A stretch of 58,660 nucleotides of DNA from Granulicoccus phenolivorans DSM 17626 = NBRC 107789 = JCM 15570 (GCF_000423085.1 NZ_AUHH01000026.1:1-58660); one strand, 5' to 3'; counted from the stretch's first letter, positions 8,676 to 17,132 are shown. Notes: generated by a model not told the origin, from the sequence alone. Translations and numbers: made by a program.

Positions 8676-9458
8676 ATGGATGTCGAGAATGAGGAACGGA
8701 CGGCCGGCACGCCCGCGCCACCGACGCAGCCGCTGATCAGCGGCTCGCAGATCCACAAGGTCTACGAAGTCGGCCGCGACCGGGTGGAAATCCTGCACGA
8801 CATCTCCTTGCGGGTCCACGGCCGGGAGATGGTCGCGGTGATGGGACCCTCGGGCTCGGGCAAGTCCACCCTGCTCTACTGCCTGGCCGGGCTGGAGGAA
8901 GTGACCGGAGGACAGGTGGTGATCAACGGGGTGAACCTGGCCGGCCGCTCGCGAACCGACCTGGCGAAGATGCGGCGCTCGGAGCTGGGTTTCATGTTCC
9001 AGAGCTACAACCTGGTCCCGACACTGACCGCTGCCGAGAACGTCGAACTCCCCTATCTCCTCGGCAGCCGGAAGCCGGCGGCCGGTCTGGTCGCCCAGGC
9101 ACTGGCCCAGGTCGGCCTGAGCGAGCACGGCGATTCTCGGCCCTCCTCGATGTCCGGCGGCGAACAGCAACGGGTCGCGCTGGCACGGGTGTTGGCCCAG
9201 CGTCCCAAGGTGCTTTTCGCCGACGAACCCACCGGCGCCCTGGACACCCGGATGGGCCGTGTCGTGCTCGAAGCGATCGGCGAGATCGCCCACACCTCCG
9301 GCCAGTGCGCGCTGATCGTCACCCACGACCCCAATGTTGCCGCGCAGTGTGACCGGGTGCTCTTCCTGCGCGACGGCCGCCTGGTCGCAGAGATGGTGCA
9401 GCCCGATTCGGCGCAGGTCGCCGCCCAGTTGGCCGCCCTGACCAGCGAGGCGGAGTGA
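8676..9458 (+). CDS. ABC transporter ATP-binding protein (MacB/LolD type)
   Basis: This 260-residue ATPase powers the FtsX-like permease encoded next to it. It shows Walker A GPSGSGKST (about residue 58), the Q-loop FMFQSYNLVP, signature MSGGEQQRVALAR, Walker B VLFADEPTGALD and the H-switch VTHD. The spacing and the EPTGALD form are typical of the LolD/MacB/FtsE subfamily. The start has a strong GAGGGGG ribosome binding site. The stop overlaps the permease start by one base (TGATG), so the two are co-translated. Such pairs export lipids, lipoproteins or antimicrobial peptides; the substrate here is unknown. Confidence 0.95.
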   Translation: MDVENEERTAGTPAPPTQPLISGSQIHKVYEVGRDRVEILHDISLRVHGREMVAVMGPSGSGKSTLLYCLAGLEEVTGGQVVINGVNLAGRSRTDLAKMRRSELGFMFQSYNLVPTLTAAENVELPYLLGSRKPAAGLVAQALAQVGLSEHGDSRPSSMSGGEQQRVALARVLAQRPKVLFADEPTGALDTRMGRVVLEAIGEIAHTSGQCALIVTHDPNVAAQCDRVLFLRDGRLVAEMVQPDSAQVAAQLAALTSEAE

Positions 9459-10870
9459 TGCTGAAGATCCAGCGCGCCGAACTCCGGAACTCGTGGCCGG
9501 CCTGGTTGGGCGTCAGCATCGTCTTTCTGGTGCTCAGTCTGGTGTTCGTCTTCTCCGCGCTGACCGTGGTCAGCGGTTTCACCGCGGTGGCGAACGGAGA
9601 GATGGTCCTGGAGCAGTCCGGTGAGTTCACTCTCGTACCGCTCACCAACTTCGTGCTCGGCGGGATCGTCGGACTGGGAGTCGTCTCCTCCTCGGTCAGT
9701 CTGGTGATCGACTGCCGGCGCGGCGCCCTGGCCCGATTGGCGCTGGCCGGGGCGACCCCGGGCCAGGTGCTCGGGACCGTGCTGGGACAGCTGGCCGCGG
9801 TCACCCTCGCGTGCGCGCTGATCGCCGATGTGATCTGCCTGGCCACCCTGGGCCCCGGACTCAACCTGCTGGCCGCGGTCCGAACCGAGCCGGACATGCT
9901 CGTCGTCGCACCGACCCCGGTCCACGATCTCGGTGTGGTCCTGCTGACCAACCTGCTGACCGTCGGGTTCGCGCTGCTCGCGGGGCTGGGACAGGCGCGC
10001 CGGGCCAGCCGGATCCCACCGGTGGAGGCCCTGCGGCAGGCTGAGGCGGCGACGTCGCGACGCCGGGTCGTGTTGCCGGTGCTGGGTGCGGTGACCGCGC
10101 TGCTGGTCACCGGCATCGCGTTCGGGATGCTCCCGGTCCTGGCCCAGGCGCGGAACAAGGAGACCGCGAGCAACGTCATGCAGTTGGCCATCGCAGTGCT
10201 GCTCACCACCACGTTGGCATTCGCCAGCGTCGCCCACCTGTACGTCGGGCACCTGGCCCGGTTCTGGACCGGTCTCATCCCCGTGCGCAGCGCGTCGTGG
10301 CAGATCGCCCGACGCAATGTGTCGCGCCGGGGTGCCCGATTCGCCCGCTCGGTCACGCCGGTGATGTTCACCGTAGCGATTCTGCTCGGAATGACCGTGG
10401 TGATGCCGACCATCGCTGCGACGACCGCCGCTGCCGGCTACGAGATTCAACTCTCGGGCGCCGGAATCGGACCGGTCCTGACCATGGTCGGTCCGGCGCT
10501 GGCCATCGCCCTGGCCGGCGGGGTGGGGTCGCTGCTGATGATGAGCAAGCAACGCGACGCCGAACTCGCGTTGACCGGTGTGCTCGGCGCCACCCCGGGG
10601 CAACGGCGCACCCTGCCGGTGCTGGAGGCGGTGATCATCGCGGTGACGGCCCTGTTCCCGGCCCTGATCGCGGTGGGGGTGGAACTGGCGTACTTCCACT
10701 TCGGGCTGCCGGCGGCCGGGTACGCCGCCGTGCTCTCGGTGCCCTGGGGATCGTTCGTCGGTGCCTTCGTGGTGACCCTGCTGATCACCATCGCCGCGAC
10801 GTTCCTGCCGACCCTGCCGGCGCTGCGCAAGCCGGAACGCCAAGTGCTGGCCCGGCTGGCCGCCGAGTAA
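9458..10870 (+). CDS. FtsX-like ABC transporter permease
   Basis: This permease of about 470 residues has an N-terminal transmembrane helix (VSIVFLVLSLVFVF). Two blocks of three helices follow, in the FtsX/MacB arrangement duplicated in one chain (residues about 65-185 and 340-460). A third central membrane stretch lies near residues 200-270. L-A-G-A-T-P-G-Q-V and L-G-A-T-P-G-Q-R-R are the coupling segments conserved in both halves. It forms the membrane part of the exporter with the upstream ATPase. The gene ends 10 nt before a convergent TetR gene, with no room for a separate terminator. Confidence 0.9.
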   Translation: MLKIQRAELRNSWPAWLGVSIVFLVLSLVFVFSALTVVSGFTAVANGEMVLEQSGEFTLVPLTNFVLGGIVGLGVVSSSVSLVIDCRRGALARLALAGATPGQVLGTVLGQLAAVTLACALIADVICLATLGPGLNLLAAVRTEPDMLVVAPTPVHDLGVVLLTNLLTVGFALLAGLGQARRASRIPPVEALRQAEAATSRRRVVLPVLGAVTALLVTGIAFGMLPVLAQARNKETASNVMQLAIAVLLTTTLAFASVAHLYVGHLARFWTGLIPVRSASWQIARRNVSRRGARFARSVTPVMFTVAILLGMTVVMPTIAATTAAAGYEIQLSGAGIGPVLTMVGPALAIALAGGVGSLLMMSKQRDAELALTGVLGATPGQRRTLPVLEAVIIAVTALFPALIAVGVELAYFHFGLPAAGYAAVLSVPWGSFVGAFVVTLLITIAATFLPTLPALRKPERQVLARLAAE

Positions 10871-10880
10871 CGGGCGAGCC

Positions 10881-11510
10881 TCAGGCCAGGGTCGCCTGCA
10901 GACAGGTGGCGAGCCAGTCCTCGTAGCGCTCCGGGCTCCAGCCGCAGCGTCGCAGCAACCGGTCGGCATTCTCCGGTGAGGTGAGCGTCCAGATGGTGTC
11001 GATCACCTGCTCCGCGGTCAGGCCGTCGGGCAAGCCGTGCTTGGCCACCATGGCTGCCACCATGTGCCCGTTGCCGGTACGCCGCTCCCGCTCGATCGTG
11101 GCGACCAGCTCGGCGATGATCGGATCCGAGGCCGGGCCGGCGTAGATCAGTTGCGCCAGCAGGGGCGCCACGCTCGCCTGGATCCGGCGACTCAGGGCCG
11201 CGTACGCCGCCAGCATCTCCCCGCGCGTCCCGGCGTTCTGCATCGCGATGAACTCCGGGCGCAGGCTCATCGGTACCGGGGTGTCATCGCCGGCCAGCAT
11301 CACGTCGTAGACGGCCTTGACCACAGCCGCCTTGTTGCCGACGGAGTTGTACACCGTCTGCGGACTGACCCCGGCCGCCTTCGCCAGGGACGCCACGGTC
11401 ATGGTCCGGTACCCGCCCTGCAACAGCAGACCGCGCGCCTGCTCGACGATGCGTCGACGGGTATGCAGGGCTGCCTCCGCACGCGTCGAATTGTCGTAGT
11501 CGCGGGCCAT
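10881..11510 (-). CDS. TetR-family transcriptional regulator
   Basis: This 209-residue repressor has an N-terminal TetR helix-turn-helix (RRRIVEQARGLLLQGGYR, then VASLAKAAGVSPQTVYNSVGNKAAVV) and a helical ligand domain. The ATG at 11510 has a GGGGAGG ribosome binding site 8 nt upstream; the GTG at 11516 overlaps that site and is rejected. It is transcribed away from a SnoaL-like gene, and the space between them carries a symmetric 31-bp element. It therefore probably represses itself and that neighbour, and perhaps affects the convergent ABC exporter. Confidence 0.92.
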   Translation of the reverse strand: MARDYDNSTRAEAALHTRRRIVEQARGLLLQGGYRTMTVASLAKAAGVSPQTVYNSVGNKAAVVKAVYDVMLAGDDTPVPMSLRPEFIAMQNAGTRGEMLAAYAALSRRIQASVAPLLAQLIYAGPASDPIIAELVATIERERRTGNGHMVAAMVAKHGLPDGLTAEQVIDTIWTLTSPENADRLLRRCGWSPERYEDWLATCLQATLA

Positions 11511-11531
11511 TGACACACCTCCCCATTCGGA

Positions 11532-11562
11532 TGGATTCTAATTCCAGTGGAACTTTGATCCA
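11532..11562. promoter_or_regulatory. Symmetric operator between tetR-like and SnoaL-like genes
   Basis: Nested arms TGGAT (11532-11536)/ATCCA (11558-11562) and TTCCA (11542-11546)/TGGAA (11548-11552) share one centre at 11547, giving a 31-bp two-fold element. It lies 22 nt from the regulator start and 25 nt from the SnoaL-like start. A TetR dimer, or pair of dimers, is the obvious candidate binder. Confidence 0.65.
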
Positions 11563-11586
11563 CCCAACCTCTCCGAGGAGTCAATC

Positions 11587-12006
11587 ATGAGCAACGCCGC
11601 CATGCCAGCAGCTCGCCAAGTATTCGATGCGATCAACTCCGGGGATCTGTCCTGCCTGGCACAGTGCGTCACCGACGATTTCGTCGATCACGGCTCACCC
11701 TTTCCGATCCCGCCGGGCCCGGCGGGGTACACCGAGATCCTGACCTTCGTGACCCAGGTGCTCAAGATCCGGTACAGCATCCAGGACACGATCGAAACCG
11801 CGGATCGGATCGTGTTGCGGGCCCGGGCAACCGGCGAGGGAGTCCCCGCGGTTTACGGCCCGGATGCCGCCGGAAAGCACTACGAAATGACCACCATCCA
11901 CATCTATCGCACCGAGGGTGATCGCCTGGCCGAACACTGGGGCGTGCGTGACGAAGTCAGTGCCATGGTGCAGATGGGCGTACTTCCGGCGCTGCAGTTG
12001 CAGTGA
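11587..12006 (+). CDS. SnoaL-like polyketide cyclase/NTF2-fold protein
   Basis: This 139-residue protein has the SnoaL-like ester cyclase pattern: an N-terminal helix (ARQVFDAINSGDL), VTDDFVDHGSP with the conserved D-H, then H-I-Y-R-T-E-GDRLAEHW near the C-terminus. These NTF2-fold proteins act as cyclases, isomerases or small-molecule binding proteins; the ligand is unknown. A good CGAGGAG ribosome binding site precedes the ATG. The gene is divergent from the TetR gene and likely under its control, which suggests a role in handling the regulator's ligand. Confidence 0.8.
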   Translation: MSNAAMPAARQVFDAINSGDLSCLAQCVTDDFVDHGSPFPIPPGPAGYTEILTFVTQVLKIRYSIQDTIETADRIVLRARATGEGVPAVYGPDAAGKHYEMTTIHIYRTEGDRLAEHWGVRDEVSAMVQMGVLPALQLQ

Positions 12007-12017
12007 TTGCGGACCTG

Positions 12018-12036
12018 CCCGGCAATCAGTGCCGGG
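12018..12036. terminator. Hairpin between convergent genes
   Basis: CCCGGCA (12018-12024) pairs perfectly with TGCCGGG (12030-12036) around a 5-nt loop, 12 nt after the SnoaL-like stop and before the convergent lipase stop at 12055. It may terminate both transcripts. No U-tract is seen. Confidence 0.45.
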
Positions 12037-12054
12037 TCGGCCCGCCCGCCCGGC

Positions 12055-13002
12055 TCAGGCCCGGGCGGTCACCCGGGTGGCGAAGTCGGTGATCTCCTGC
12101 TCGGTGTCGGCGCGGGTTTCCGGCTCGTTGTGGATCTCGTGGCGGACGCCGGGGAAGACCCGAGCGCGGACGTCGGCGTGACCGGTGGTGTGCAGGCGGT
12201 TGGCGACGTGGAAGGCGCCCTCGCCGAAGTTGCCGACCGGGTCCTGTTCGCCGGCGATGATCAGCACCGGCAGGTCGGTGGGCAGGGTGGCGTAGAACTC
12301 ATCGCCGTTGGCCCGGTCGTAGAGGTCGGCGAATCCCTGGACGAAGCGGGCACTCATCGGGGCGCCGAAGTTGTTGTACGGGTCCCGAGCATGATCGGCG
12401 ACGACATCGGCATCGCGGGCGACCCAGGCGGTGGGACCGGCTCCGTCCCCGAAGCGCTCGAGGAAGCCGTCGAACAGTTGCGCCACGATGGTGTCCGGGA
12501 CCGGGTCGACCCGGTGCTCACCGGAGGCCAGCCGGGCGAGCTCGGCCCGGTCCAGGGTCTGCTCCAGTCCGCGCATCTGGGCGGCGATGCCGCACAGGGC
12601 CAGCCCCGAGAGCGCGGCCGCGGGGTCCATGGCCATCCCGCGCGCGATGATCGAACCCCAGCTGTGTCCGAACACCACGTAGGGGAGGTCGGGCAGTTCC
12701 TCGCGGGCCCGGGCCTGCAGGGTCAGTTCGTCGGCGACGACCACTCGGGCCGCGTCGTCCCCGGCGTCGCCCCAGATCCCCGACAGCATGGCGGTACGCC
12801 CGTGCCCGGCATGATCATCGGCGACGACGGCGAACCCGGCGTCCAGCAGGGCGCTGATCAGATGGAGGTAGCGCCGCGAGTGCTCCCCCAGCCCGTGAAT
12901 GAGTTGCACGATGCCCTTCGGGGCGGCGGCGGGCGTATAGAGCCAACCCTGAATGCTGTCGCGGCCGTTCGCCGAGGTGAACTCGATCTCGCGCAAGGAC
13001 AT
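12055..13002 (-). CDS. Alpha/beta hydrolase, lysophospholipase/monoacylglycerol lipase type
   Basis: This 315-residue serine hydrolase of the Hydrolase_4 (S33-like) group has the marker segment HGLGEHSRRY, then DDHAGHGRT, the nucleophile elbow GHSWGS, a C-terminal Asp in IAGEQDPVG and a catalytic His in PGVRHEIHNE. These match the PldB/monoacylglycerol lipase layout. No signal peptide is visible, so it should be intracellular. The ATG at 13002 has GAAGGGGG upstream. It is monocistronic and converges on the SnoaL-like gene. Confidence 0.87.
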   Translation of the reverse strand: MSLREIEFTSANGRDSIQGWLYTPAAAPKGIVQLIHGLGEHSRRYLHLISALLDAGFAVVADDHAGHGRTAMLSGIWGDAGDDAARVVVADELTLQARAREELPDLPYVVFGHSWGSIIARGMAMDPAAALSGLALCGIAAQMRGLEQTLDRAELARLASGEHRVDPVPDTIVAQLFDGFLERFGDGAGPTAWVARDADVVADHARDPYNNFGAPMSARFVQGFADLYDRANGDEFYATLPTDLPVLIIAGEQDPVGNFGEGAFHVANRLHTTGHADVRARVFPGVRHEIHNEPETRADTEQEITDFATRVTARA

Positions 13003-13070
13003 GGGACCCCCTTCATGGCGACCACAGCGTCGCTCCTACTGGACAGTAGCAGGCGTGGTTGGTCTGCCGC

Positions 13071-14291
13071 TCAGGACTCCTGGAGGACGAGCCGCAACTG
13101 ATCGATCGCCCAGTCCAGGTCGGCGGTCCGGATCGTCAGCGGAGGGGCGATCCGAATGGTCTGGCCATGCGTTTCCTTGACCAGGACGCCGCGGGTCAGC
13201 AGTCTCTCGGCAACTGCGCGGCCCGTGCCGCGGGAGGGTTCGATGTCGACGCCGGCCCACAGGCCGGCCACCCGTACTGCGGTCAGGCCGTGCCCCAACA
13301 GATCGTCGAGCAGGCCCCGCAGGTGGGGGCTCAGGTCGGTCGCACGCTGCTGGAATTCGCCGGTGCGCAGCAGTTCGACCACCCGGAGCCCGACCGCCGC
13401 CGCGACCGGATTGCCGCCGAAGGTCGACCCGTGCTCGCCGGGAGCGAACACCCCGAGGACGGCGCGGTCACCGACCACCGCCGACACCGGCACGATGCCG
13501 CCGCCCAGGGCCTTGCCCAGCAGGTAGAGGTCGGGGACGACGCCCTCACGGTCGCAGGCGAACGTCGTGCCGGCGCGACCGAGGCCGGACTGGATCTCAT
13601 CGGCGATGAACAGCACGTTGTGCCGGGTGCACATGTCGCGTACGGCCCGCAGGTAACCCGGCGGCGGAATGATCACACCGGCCTCGCCCTGGATGGGTTC
13701 GATCAGCACGGCGGCGGTATCTGCGTCGATGGCCGCCTCGATCGCGGCCGGGTCGGCGTACGGCACGATGTCGAAACCGGGGGTGAACGGCCCGAACCCG
13801 TCGCGGGCCAGCGGATCGTCGCTGAACCCGACGATGGTCGTGGTCCGCCCGTGGAAGTTGCCGGCCGCGACGATGATCCGGGCGCTGTCGGCCGGCACCC
13901 CCTTGACCCGGTACGCCCAGGCCCGGGCCGCCTTGATGCCGGTCTCCACCGCCTCGGCGCCGGTGTTCATCGGCAGCACCAGGTCCTTGCCGCACAGCTC
14001 GGCCAGCGCGGCGCAGAAGGCTCCGAGGCGATCGTTGCGGAACGCCCGACTGGTCAGGGTGAGCCGCCCGATCTGGTCGACGGCCGCCTTGACCAACTCG
14101 GGATGGCGGTGCCCGAAGTTCAGCGCCGAATAGGCCGACAGCAGGTCGAGGTAGCGTCGGCCCTCGACGTCGGTGACCCAGACGTCCTCGGCGGTGGCCA
14201 CGACCACCGGGAGCGGGTCGTAGTTGCGGGCGACGTGCGCCTGTTCCTGGGCGATGATGCGCCCGGTCGGGGTGTCGGGATGGGGGTTCAT
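13071..14291 (-). CDS. rocD: Ornithine aminotransferase
   Basis: This 406-residue PLP enzyme of class III aminotransferases converts ornithine plus 2-oxoglutarate to glutamate semialdehyde and glutamate. It shows NTGAEAVETGIKAARAW, NFHGRTTTIVGFS, EPIQGEAGVIIPP, the PLP pocket FIADEIQSGLGR and the Schiff-base lysine in LLGKALGGG, all in OAT order. The true start is the ATG at 14291 (MNPHPDTP); a much longer frame only extends antisense to the preceding gene. Its ATG overlaps the upstream stop by 4 bp (ATGA), so it is coupled to the guanidino-hydrolase gene. Together they would route arginine carbon to glutamate semialdehyde and proline/glutamate. Confidence 0.95.
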   Translation of the reverse strand: MNPHPDTPTGRIIAQEQAHVARNYDPLPVVVATAEDVWVTDVEGRRYLDLLSAYSALNFGHRHPELVKAAVDQIGRLTLTSRAFRNDRLGAFCAALAELCGKDLVLPMNTGAEAVETGIKAARAWAYRVKGVPADSARIIVAAGNFHGRTTTIVGFSDDPLARDGFGPFTPGFDIVPYADPAAIEAAIDADTAAVLIEPIQGEAGVIIPPPGYLRAVRDMCTRHNVLFIADEIQSGLGRAGTTFACDREGVVPDLYLLGKALGGGIVPVSAVVGDRAVLGVFAPGEHGSTFGGNPVAAAVGLRVVELLRTGEFQQRATDLSPHLRGLLDDLLGHGLTAVRVAGLWAGVDIEPSRGTGRAVAERLLTRGVLVKETHGQTIRIAPPLTIRTADLDWAIDQLRLVLQES

Positions 14292-15139
14292 GATCGGGCT
14301 CCTCGCAATTCCAGGGTGCAACATTTGATCCCGCCACCGCCCAGGTGCAGCTCGGACATGTCGACCGGGACGGGGTGGTATCCGCGTTCGCGCAGTTGGG
14401 CGGCAAAGTTGTCGGCGTACGGCGCGATGAACACATTCCGACCGTCGCTGAGCGCGTTCAGGTCCAGGCTCTCGGGCTCGGTCGCGGGCAACCGGATCGC
14501 GTCGGGGAAGCGCTCGGCCAGGACGGCCCGGCTGGGCGCGTCGAAGGCCGCCGGACGGTACGCGATGTTCGCCCGGTCGACCCCGCCGGGGCCCTGCACC
14601 GGGTCCAGGACACACAGTGCGGTGTCCAGGTGGTAGTAGGCGGGGTTGATCAGGCACAGGGAGACGACCTCGAGCCCGAACACGCCGGCCACCTCGGAGT
14701 TGCTGGCGAGCTCGGATCGGAAGCCGTGGCCGGCGAGGATCGTGTCGCCGACGAGCATCAGGTCCCCCTCGCCCTCCTGAGTGGCGATCGGTGCGACGAC
14801 GCGGAAGCCGTGGGTGGCGAACCACTCGCGGAAGGGGCCTTCCTCGCCGCGCCGCTGGCGGACGCGGAACCGGGCGCCGAGGGCGACCCCGTCGATGACA
14901 AGTCCGCCATTGGCGGTGTACACCATGTCGTTCAGGCCGGGGATGGGCTCGATGAGGTCAACCTGGTGGCCGAGGGCCCGGTAGGTGTCGTACAGGGTCT
15001 GCCACTGGCGGACCGCCCGGGCGGTGTCGGTCGGATGCGTCGGGTGCATCCACGGGTTGATCTGGTAGCTGACCGTGAAGTGGTCCGGTCGGCACATCAG
15101 GTACCGGCGATGCTGCTGGATCCGTTGTGGTGCCGACAT
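14288..15139 (-). CDS. Guanidino-group hydrolase (DDAH-like; possibly arginine dihydrolase)
   Basis: This 283-residue protein belongs to the amidinotransferase/DDAH (guanidino-group-modifying) superfamily. The likely catalytic residues are an acidic D in EGEGDLM (Asp126), the His in YYHLDTALC (His170) and a Cys in GIKCCTLEL (Cys274). By similarity it could be a dimethylargininase (giving citrulline), a citrulline ureidase (CtlX type) or an arginine dihydrolase (giving ornithine). Asn28 (in QINPWM) and Asn77 (in YTANGG) are present. The 4-bp ATGA overlap with rocD argues for an ornithine-yielding reaction. The ATG at 15139 is chosen over a GTG 15 nt upstream. No linked regulator is seen. Confidence 0.85.
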   Translation of the reverse strand: MSAPQRIQQHRRYLMCRPDHFTVSYQINPWMHPTHPTDTARAVRQWQTLYDTYRALGHQVDLIEPIPGLNDMVYTANGGLVIDGVALGARFRVRQRRGEEGPFREWFATHGFRVVAPIATQEGEGDLMLVGDTILAGHGFRSELASNSEVAGVFGLEVVSLCLINPAYYHLDTALCVLDPVQGPGGVDRANIAYRPAAFDAPSRAVLAERFPDAIRLPATEPESLDLNALSDGRNVFIAPYADNFAAQLRERGYHPVPVDMSELHLGGGGIKCCTLELRGARS

Positions 15140-15256
15140 TGCGCGCTCCCCCACGTCACTGTGGACGGCGGACGCTGTCCTGGGGCTCGACGGCAGTTCG
15201 ACCCGCCGCTGGCGCGACGGGGAAGAGGCGATACGAGCACGCCTGGCTCCAGTATC

Positions 15257-16072
15257 TCACGCCGGCCGCGCCGGGGCGGGTAGCCGCCGCCACAGCCACA
15301 CGGCGTAGCCCGCCAGCACCACCGTCATCACGGCCAGCCCGGCGAGCGCGGTGGGCGCGTACGTGTCGACGGCGCTCCACGCCACGAGGTCGTAGACCAG
15401 GTGCCACGCGATGCCGATCCAGAGGCTGCCGGTGATTGCCACGATCTCGGCGAGCACCAGGCCGACCAGGCAGGCGAAGGCGAACTGCAGGCCGAGGTGC
15501 AGCGGCGGGCTCCCGGCGAAGAAGTTGGTCAGGTGCATCGCACCGAACAGGGCGGAGCCGCCGATGATCGCGGGTCGCTCCCCCAGGCCTCGCAGGGCGG
15601 CCAGTTGCAGTCCGCGGAACCAGATTTCCTCGTTGGTGCCGACGGCGACGGCGAGCGCCAGGTACGCGAGGGCCTGCGCCGGAGTCACGCGCAGACCGGT
15701 GGTCGCGACCAGGATGACCGGAATCACCGCCAGCGGCAGCAGCCACAGCGTTCGGTCCAGCTCCCGGGGGCGGCGGAACCCGTACTGGGCCAGGGTCGGC
15801 CTGGTGCGCCACATGATGAGCAGGCCCACCAGCGCCGAGAGAGCCACGAACCCGGCCTGCGTGTAGGTCGCGGCCGGCTGGTCCAGTTGGCGGGTCTGGG
15901 TGAAGCCGACGCCGAAGGCCGTCAGGAGTGTTCCACCGAAGGCAAGGGCGATCGCCCACAGCCAGGGGTGTTTCGTGTCCCAGGTGGCGAGTCGATTTCG
16001 GGTGGCGGCACCTCCTGGCCGCTGGGGTGTCGTTTCGTCGGGAGTGCCAACAAGCCGTTGCGGGATCCGCAT
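15257..16072 (-). CDS. CPBP-family intramembrane glutamic endopeptidase
   Basis: This 271-residue polytopic protein carries the three CPBP/Abi (CAAX protease-like) motifs: EEIWFRG (about residue 158), FGAMHL (about 186) and HLVYD (about 234). The first supplies the catalytic Glu pair and the others the conserved His. About eight hydrophobic helices surround them, with a cytoplasmic N-terminus of about 35 residues. Bacterial members process membrane peptides or scaffold other functions; the target is unknown. It starts 4 nt after the alkA stop without a clear ribosome binding site, so it may be the last gene of the alkylation-repair transcript. Confidence 0.88.
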   Translation of the reverse strand: MRIPQRLVGTPDETTPQRPGGAATRNRLATWDTKHPWLWAIALAFGGTLLTAFGVGFTQTRQLDQPAATYTQAGFVALSALVGLLIMWRTRPTLAQYGFRRPRELDRTLWLLPLAVIPVILVATTGLRVTPAQALAYLALAVAVGTNEEIWFRGLQLAALRGLGERPAIIGGSALFGAMHLTNFFAGSPPLHLGLQFAFACLVGLVLAEIVAITGSLWIGIAWHLVYDLVAWSAVDTYAPTALAGLAVMTVVLAGYAVWLWRRLPAPARPA

Positions 16073-16076
16073 GTAT

Positions 16077-17132
16077 TCAGGCTATGCCGCTGTGGCCCGG
16101 CGCACCGGGGTTTGCCGGTGTGACTCTGCGCACCAGAGCCCAGAGCCGGGTTGCCGCGTAGCTGCGGTAGGGACTCCAGGAGGCGATGCGGTCGGCGCCG
16201 GCGTGCTCGCCGGTGAGGGCGCGACGCAGGACGGCGTCAGTGCTGGGGAAGGCGTCGGTGTCCGTGCCGGCGCGGATGGCGAGGTGGTCCAGGGTCCAGG
16301 GTCCGATCCCTTGGACGGCGTGCAGTTCCGGCCGCGTCGGCAGGGATTCGCCGTCGCCCTTGGTGGCGAAGAGAACGGCAATCTCGTGCAGGGTGCGGGC
16401 TCGGGTCCGGGTAAGTCCGATCGCGGCACGGAGCCGATCCACTGGTACGGCGGCGAGGGTCTGCGGCGTCGGGAATCTGCGGAGCCCCTGCGCCGGGTGG
16501 CTCGGCCCCGGGTGGTTCGGCGCCGGATGGTGTTGCGCCGAGGGGTGCGGCGCCGGGAGGGTGTGAGCCGAGGGGTTCGGCGCCGGGAGGGTGTGCGCCG
16601 AGGGGTTCGGCGCCGGGATGGTGTGAGTCGAGGGGTTCGGTACCGGGTCCGAGCCGTACGCGGCAACGAGTCGGGCCGCGAACAGCCGGCCGGCGGCCAG
16701 GGTCACCTGCTGGCCGAGCACCGTGAGGATCACTGCTTCGAATGGTGCAGGGAAACGGGTGATCCGAATGCCCGGCCGCGACCGGATGTCCTCGGCGAAC
16801 AACGGGTCCGCGGCCAAGTGGTCGTTGATCGGGCCGAGGTCGGTGTCGAGGTCGAACCAGTGGCGTACGCGTGCGACGATCTCGTGGCGCACACTCTCGT
16901 CGTCGCTCGCACTCCCGTCGTTGGTGGCCGGAGCCAGGGTCACGCCCCCTTCGTCGAGGCGGAGCGATACCAACTGCGCCTGGCCCCGGACCTCGATCCA
17001 GCGCGTCAGCTCCGCCTTCGCACGGTCGAGGCGGATCAGTCCGTCCACCGCATGCGCGGCGAGGGTATCGAGGACCGCCTCGTGGTCGAACGGGCCGTGC
17101 GCGTCGATACGGAACGGTGAGAGGGGCTTCAC
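16077..17132 (-). CDS. alkA: DNA-3-methyladenine glycosylase II (AlkA-like)
   Basis: This enzyme of about 351 residues excises alkylated bases. An AlkA N-terminal beta domain (FRIDAHGPFDHEAVLDTL onward, residues 4-80) precedes the helix-hairpin-helix glycosylase domain. QQVTLAAGRLFAARLV, the HhH loop LHAVQGIGPWTLDHLAIRA and the catalytic Asp in FPSTDAVLRRAL are all present. Between the two glycosylase halves (residues about 161-207) lies a Pro/Ser/His-rich insert made of a 10-residue repeat, unusual for the family. The GTG start at 17132 is the best fit to the domain boundary but lacks a strong ribosome binding site; it overlaps the stop of a 47-codon frame as GTGA. It is at the 3' part of the alkylation-repair operon. 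Confidence 0.88.
   Translation of the reverse strand: MKPLSPFRIDAHGPFDHEAVLDTLAAHAVDGLIRLDRAKAELTRWIEVRGQAQLVSLRLDEGGVTLAPATNDGSASDDESVRHEIVARVRHWFDLDTDLGPINDHLAADPLFAEDIRSRPGIRITRFPAPFEAVILTVLGQQVTLAAGRLFAARLVAAYGSDPVPNPSTHTIPAPNPSAHTLPAPNPSAHTLPAPHPSAQHHPAPNHPGPSHPAQGLRRFPTPQTLAAVPVDRLRAAIGLTRTRARTLHEIAVLFATKGDGESLPTRPELHAVQGIGPWTLDHLAIRAGTDTDAFPSTDAVLRRALTGEHAGADRIASWSPYRSYAATRLWALVRRVTPANPGAPGHSGIA
16511..16650 (-). repeat. In-frame 30-bp repeat inside alkA
   Basis: About 4.7 copies of a 30-bp unit run in register (starts at 16511, 16541, 16571, 16601, 16631). They encode repeats close to PNPSAHTLPA, with degenerate end units and nearly identical central ones. The length is a multiple of three, so the reading frame is preserved. 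Confidence 0.9.

Noticed and set aside
4723-8736. 1337-residue plus-strand frame
   Set aside because: It covers four minus-strand genes with clear family motifs and shows no motif itself.
13071-14825. 584-residue extended ornithine aminotransferase
   Set aside because: The extra N-terminus overlaps the guanidino-hydrolase gene in another frame; the family start is at 14291.
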